Below, one piece after another: positions 39,061 through 41,390 of a stretch of DNA of 41,390 nucleotides; positions within the stretch are counted from its first letter, which is position 1; the number at the start of each line of letters is the position of its first letter. The DNA comes from a virus. Below the pieces are notes generated by a model. The model worked only from the letters and a program-made list of their open reading frames with translations, searched no databases and was not told the DNA's origin. The stretch lies in IMG/VR virus record IMGVR_UViG_3300025585_001077, positions 1-41,390 of that record, one strand, 5' to 3'. The translations under genes were made by a program, and so were the position numbers.

Positions 39061-39581
39061 GCGAGCGTCAGGACAAAATTCGGCGAGTGGTGGCGGCATA
39101 CAAGCTAGTTCTGGGGATGCAGAAGGACACCGAAAGGTGGAAGCAGTGGGACAAGTTTCAGTTTGGCAGAGCTGCGAAGGCTGCGGTGTCAGTTCTAGCG
39201 GCTTTCGAGGACGATGTGGAAAAGGCTGTGGCGTGGACGATCTTCAAGGGGAACGAATGGAAAGAGGCGAATCTGAGCTTTACGCTGGAAACGATAGCGA
39301 GGCACGGCTGGGACTCTGGGGGCGTCTTTAATGGACTCCAAACTGAGCCGGTGGGCGATAGTCTGCTTCCTGGACCAGCCAAGTCTGAACTACCTCCACC
39401 GCCAGGAAAAGAAGGCAGGCAAAGACTGGACCTCGGTCTTAATGAGACTCAAACCAGGGTTCGTTTCCCAGTTTCAGCTAAGTCCCTACTGGCCGGATTC
39501 CATGCCCGAAATGGAGAAGGAACTGAGACTCCAGGAGTTCAACCGCGAGATATTCCCGATCTGGGGGAAGATGTGGAGTGA
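39057..39581 (+). CDS. Phage protein, helical N-terminal half; C-terminal half overlaps another gene
   Basis: 174 residues, ATG in an ATGA overlap. Residues 1-90 are credible (helical, WKQWDKFQFG, VAWTIFKGNEWKEANL). The last 80 read as Pro/Gly-rich shadow of the overlapping ORF at 39331. The gene may end naturally in its long overlap or may be frameshifted into the second ORF. Confidence 0.5.
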   Translation: MSERQDKIRRVVAAYKLVLGMQKDTERWKQWDKFQFGRAAKAAVSVLAAFEDDVEKAVAWTIFKGNEWKEANLSFTLETIARHGWDSGGVFNGLQTEPVGDSLLPGPAKSELPPPPGKEGRQRLDLGLNETQTRVRFPVSAKSLLAGFHARNGEGTETPGVQPRDIPDLGEDVE

Positions 39582-39771
39582 GTGGGAGAAAACCTGGGAA
39601 CAGTCAGACTGCGAACTGGAGATTGATGTGATGCACCGATGCGATTTGGCGATCTTCAACGGCTGCTGCAAGGTAAACCGCATCTACCTAGGAGATCCGG
39701 CCACGGTGAAGCGGAACGCCGCAAAGGCGCAGTCTTACGGCAAGCAATACCAGCAGGCGATGGAGGGATAG
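39331..39771 (+). CDS. Phage protein of unknown function
   Basis: 146 residues from ATG 39331, rich in Trp, Glu and Cys (WSEWEKTWEQ, CDLAIFNGCCKVNR). Overlaps the previous ORF by 251 bp in a different frame, which is exceptional here. The codon pattern looks real. Stop overlaps a GTG start. Confidence 0.6.
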   Translation: MDSKLSRWAIVCFLDQPSLNYLHRQEKKAGKDWTSVLMRLKPGFVSQFQLSPYWPDSMPEMEKELRLQEFNREIFPIWGKMWSEWEKTWEQSDCELEIDVMHRCDLAIFNGCCKVNRIYLGDPATVKRNAAKAQSYGKQYQQAMEG

Positions 39772-39962
39772 TGATAGATGCTCTTTTCGTGAAGCTAGAC
39801 GACCAAGTCATGAGCCTTAGACGGGCGCAGGTCAATCAGCAGAAATACGGACAGGATGTGTTCTGCGAGATCCTGCGGGGGCTCAAGCACACCCTGTCTG
39901 AGATTGAGCAGATCAAGTGCGGCGGGCAGTTGTCTAGCCTGCCTAGCGAGGATGCGACCTAA
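39771..39962 (+). CDS. Small helical protein of unknown function
   Basis: 63 residues from GTG 39771 with GGAGGGA upstream. A coiled-coil-like helix (VKLDDQVMSLRRAQVNQQ) and a second helix near the C-terminus. Function not known. Confidence 0.55.
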   Translation: MIDALFVKLDDQVMSLRRAQVNQQKYGQDVFCEILRGLKHTLSEIEQIKCGGQLSSLPSEDAT

Positions 39963-40019
39963 TGGAGTTCACAATCCGCTGCATGATCGCCGCAAGAAAG
40001 AGAGTGGGGTAGGGTAAGT

Positions 40020-40667
40020 GTGGTCTATCTTACGGGGTCAGGCGTCTATCCAGGGACATTGCCTGTGCTTACGGGGCATCCGATGATTGGAGCCCTATCA
40101 ACGCCAGTCAGCCTTCGCCTGGGATATGTCGAGCAGTTCCAAGCGTGGGCAGCGGATAACGGGTGCTTTACGAAGCCGGAACGGTTTTCCATGCCCTGGT
40201 ATCTCTCATGGCTGGCGCACATGGCAGGGATCGCGGGGAGGTGCCTGTTCGCCACGGCTCCCGATGTTGTGGGGGATGCCGCCGCAACTTGGGCGCGGTC
40301 AGAGCCGACCTTTGACGCCATCCGGGCCGCAGGCTACAAGGTGGCTTTGGTGGCGCAGAACGGGATAGAGGACATGGAGATAGACTGGCCCCGCTTCGAT
40401 GCGGTCTTTATTGGCGGGGATACGGATTGGAAACTTTCCGGCCATGCCGCCGATGTTTGCCGGGAAGCCAAGAAGCTCGGCAAGTGGGTCCATATGGGGC
40501 GTGTCAATAGCTTGCGGCGGCTCGAAATCGCGGCCCAGTTTGGATGCGATTCGGTGGACGGAAACTACCTGGGCTTTGGACCCGACACGAATATCCCCAA
40601 GTTGTTGCGCTGGCTTGAAACGCTAAAGCGGGAACCTGTTTTGAACTTTGGAGGTCATCATGGATAG
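40020..40667 (+). CDS. tRNA-guanine-transglycosylase/DpdA-like protein
   Basis: 215 residues from GTG 40020. FATAPDVVGDAAATW (about 77-91), VALVAQNGIED, FIGGDTDWK (130-138), HMGRVNS and DSVDGNYLGFG (177-187) form a TIM-barrel pattern like the small phage TGT relatives that act on DNA in the DpdA group. These swap guanine for a 7-deazaguanine base. No FolE, QueD, QueE or QueC gene is present, so the base would have to come from the host, or the role is different. Confidence 0.6.
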   Translation: MVYLTGSGVYPGTLPVLTGHPMIGALSTPVSLRLGYVEQFQAWAADNGCFTKPERFSMPWYLSWLAHMAGIAGRCLFATAPDVVGDAAATWARSEPTFDAIRAAGYKVALVAQNGIEDMEIDWPRFDAVFIGGDTDWKLSGHAADVCREAKKLGKWVHMGRVNSLRRLEIAAQFGCDSVDGNYLGFGPDTNIPKLLRWLETLKREPVLNFGGHHG

Positions 40668-41037
40668 GCCGGGATGGAGAGAGTTGGAAAAAGCGTTTGC
40701 CTTTGCCGACAGGGAACCAGAGGGCAGTTTCGCAAAGTCACTAGCGAGGGAATTGCGGCACTACATGGCGAAATTCGGGACATTACCACTCCTTCTCCTG
40801 GCTCTGGCGGGGTGCTTTGTACTGGCTGGATGCACAAATGACGATGCCAGCCGGCGGGCATTGGACAACATGGGCTTTACTCAAATCGAAACGGGCGGGT
40901 ACGCCATGTTTTCGTGCGACGAGAAAGACCGCTACAAGACGAAGTTTACCGCAACCAACTCCAACGGGAAGCGCGTTTCCGGCGCGGTGTGTTGCGGAAT
41001 CTTCAAGAACTGCACAGTGAGGTTTGAATGGCCATGA
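40660..41037 (+). CDS. Lipoprotein-like small phage protein, with possible internal start
   Basis: 125 residues from ATG 40660 (GGAGGTCATC before it). The first 35 residues are charged, but an internal ATG at 40765 begins MAKFGTLPLLLLALAGCFVLAGC, a clear signal sequence with LAGC lipobox. The rest (FTATNSNGKRVSGAVCCG) is a small beta domain with paired Cys. Phage lipoproteins of this type can shield the host receptor from re-infection; this is only a possibility. Confidence 0.6.
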   Translation: MDRPGWRELEKAFAFADREPEGSFAKSLARELRHYMAKFGTLPLLLLALAGCFVLAGCTNDDASRRALDNMGFTQIETGGYAMFSCDEKDRYKTKFTATNSNGKRVSGAVCCGIFKNCTVRFEWP

Positions 41038-41192
41038 CCGTCAGCGGGGAGAGGGGGGAATACAAGTGTCCTCATTGCGGGCCCATCGCTCCGAGTCCGA
41101 TTCCAGAAAGCGAGTTAAAGGATTGCAAGGAACGCATTGCGAAGCTGGATGCCGCCGCTAAAGGCTCCGTTCTGGCGCGGGGGAGGGTATAA
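41028..41192 (+). CDS. Small zinc-binding peptide
   Basis: 54 residues from ATG 41028, overlapping the previous gene end by 10 bp. A single YKCPHC pair is followed by a basic helical C-terminus (LKDCKERIAKLDAAAKG). The stop touches the radical SAM start codon. Confidence 0.45.
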   Translation: MAMTVSGERGEYKCPHCGPIAPSPIPESELKDCKERIAKLDAAAKGSVLARGRV

Positions 41193-41390
41193 ATGAAGGT
41201 CCGTCTTACCCAACTGGACGGGGCGCTTCCGAACCTTGCGCTTATGAAACTCTCTCATTGGCACAAAGCGCAGGGTGACGAGGTTTTCTTTACACGCCAT
41301 TCGTCGCGACAGCTATTCGACGAAGCCCCGGTTTATGATCGGGTCTACGGGTCTAGCATCTTCGGATTCTCAGAGCCAATCCGTAAGACT
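41193..41390 (+). CDS. Radical SAM protein, N-terminal 66 residues (continues at base 1)
   Basis: ATG 41193 follows GGGAGGGTATAA. The segment begins MKVRLTQLDGALPNLALM and includes WHKAQGDEV and YDRVYGSSIF, which look like the N-terminal B12-binding-like domain of this radical SAM family. It contains exactly 66 codons up to the last base, in phase with base 1 of the window, where the CX3CX2C motif follows. Confidence 0.8.
   Translation, partial: MKVRLTQLDGALPNLALMKLSHWHKAQGDEVFFTRHSSRQLFDEAPVYDRVYGSSIFGFSEPIRKT

Noticed and set aside
39962-40012. 16-codon ORF starting at the stop of the preceding gene
   Set aside because: Too short and without motif or conservation evidence to be annotated.
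1-41390. CRISPR array or diversity-generating retroelement
   Set aside because: No spaced identical repeats and no reverse transcriptase were seen; the only arrays are the protein-coding decapeptide repeats.

Overview
The window looks like the whole, or almost whole, genome of a short-tailed (podovirus-type) tailed phage of a bacterium. The order terminase, portal, scaffold, N4-gp56-type capsid protein, head-tail adaptor, nozzle-like protein, ejection-type proteins, fibre and lysis genes supports this, and no tape-measure, sheath or tail-tube genes are visible. DNA is GC-rich (judged by eye) and the standard bacterial code fits throughout. Genes are tightly packed, most joined by ATGA, GTGA or TTGA stop/start overlaps, so translational coupling is the rule. 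The radical SAM gene beginning at 41193 runs off the right end and continues in frame at base 1, so the sequence is probably a circular map about 41.4 kb long. The host cannot be named. Promoters match the sigma-70 consensus.

Layout. 1-1692: radical SAM enzyme, DNA methyltransferase and a small Cys/His-rich protein. 1698-4915: early-type small genes (a Lar-like zinc protein, coiled-coil and single-helix membrane peptides, a cupin), starting from a pair of divergent promoters whose predicted start points fall on the start codons. 4916-5177: phased short repeats, a 17-bp hairpin and an intrinsic terminator. 5178-11715: terminase, portal, scaffold and capsid, closed by a strong terminator. 11778-12107: small exported-looking protein. 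12155-18128: a homing-type HNH gene, then a methyltransferase, a GDP-fucose-synthase-like epimerase/reductase and four glycosyltransferase-like proteins, all inside the structural module. 18125-24805: adaptor, nozzle-like protein and three ejection-type proteins. 24775-25117: a small minus-strand operon of two membrane peptides with its own promoter. 25127-28120: long repeat-rich fibre. 28117-30108: lysis region. 30119-33520: exonuclease, GDP-mannose 4,6-dehydratase, HNH endonuclease and a PLP-dependent sugar enzyme. 33498-34343: tyrosine integrase on the minus strand. 34565-39962: HNH gene, micro-genes and a recombination set (SSB-like protein, PD-(D/E)XK nuclease, NinG-like nuclease, DUF559 nuclease). 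40020-41192: TGT/DpdA-like protein, lipoprotein-like protein and a zinc peptide.

How the genes may work together. GDP-mannose dehydratase, a PLP enzyme whose catalytic Lys is replaced by His (as in the 3-dehydratases ColD and RfbH), and a GDP-fucose-synthase/ColC-like enzyme together suggest synthesis of a GDP-(di)deoxyhexose. The four transferases could then attach it to virion proteins or to the host surface. No DNA polymerase, helicase or primase was recognised, so replication probably uses host machinery, aided by recombination genes. An integrase is present but no recognisable repressor.
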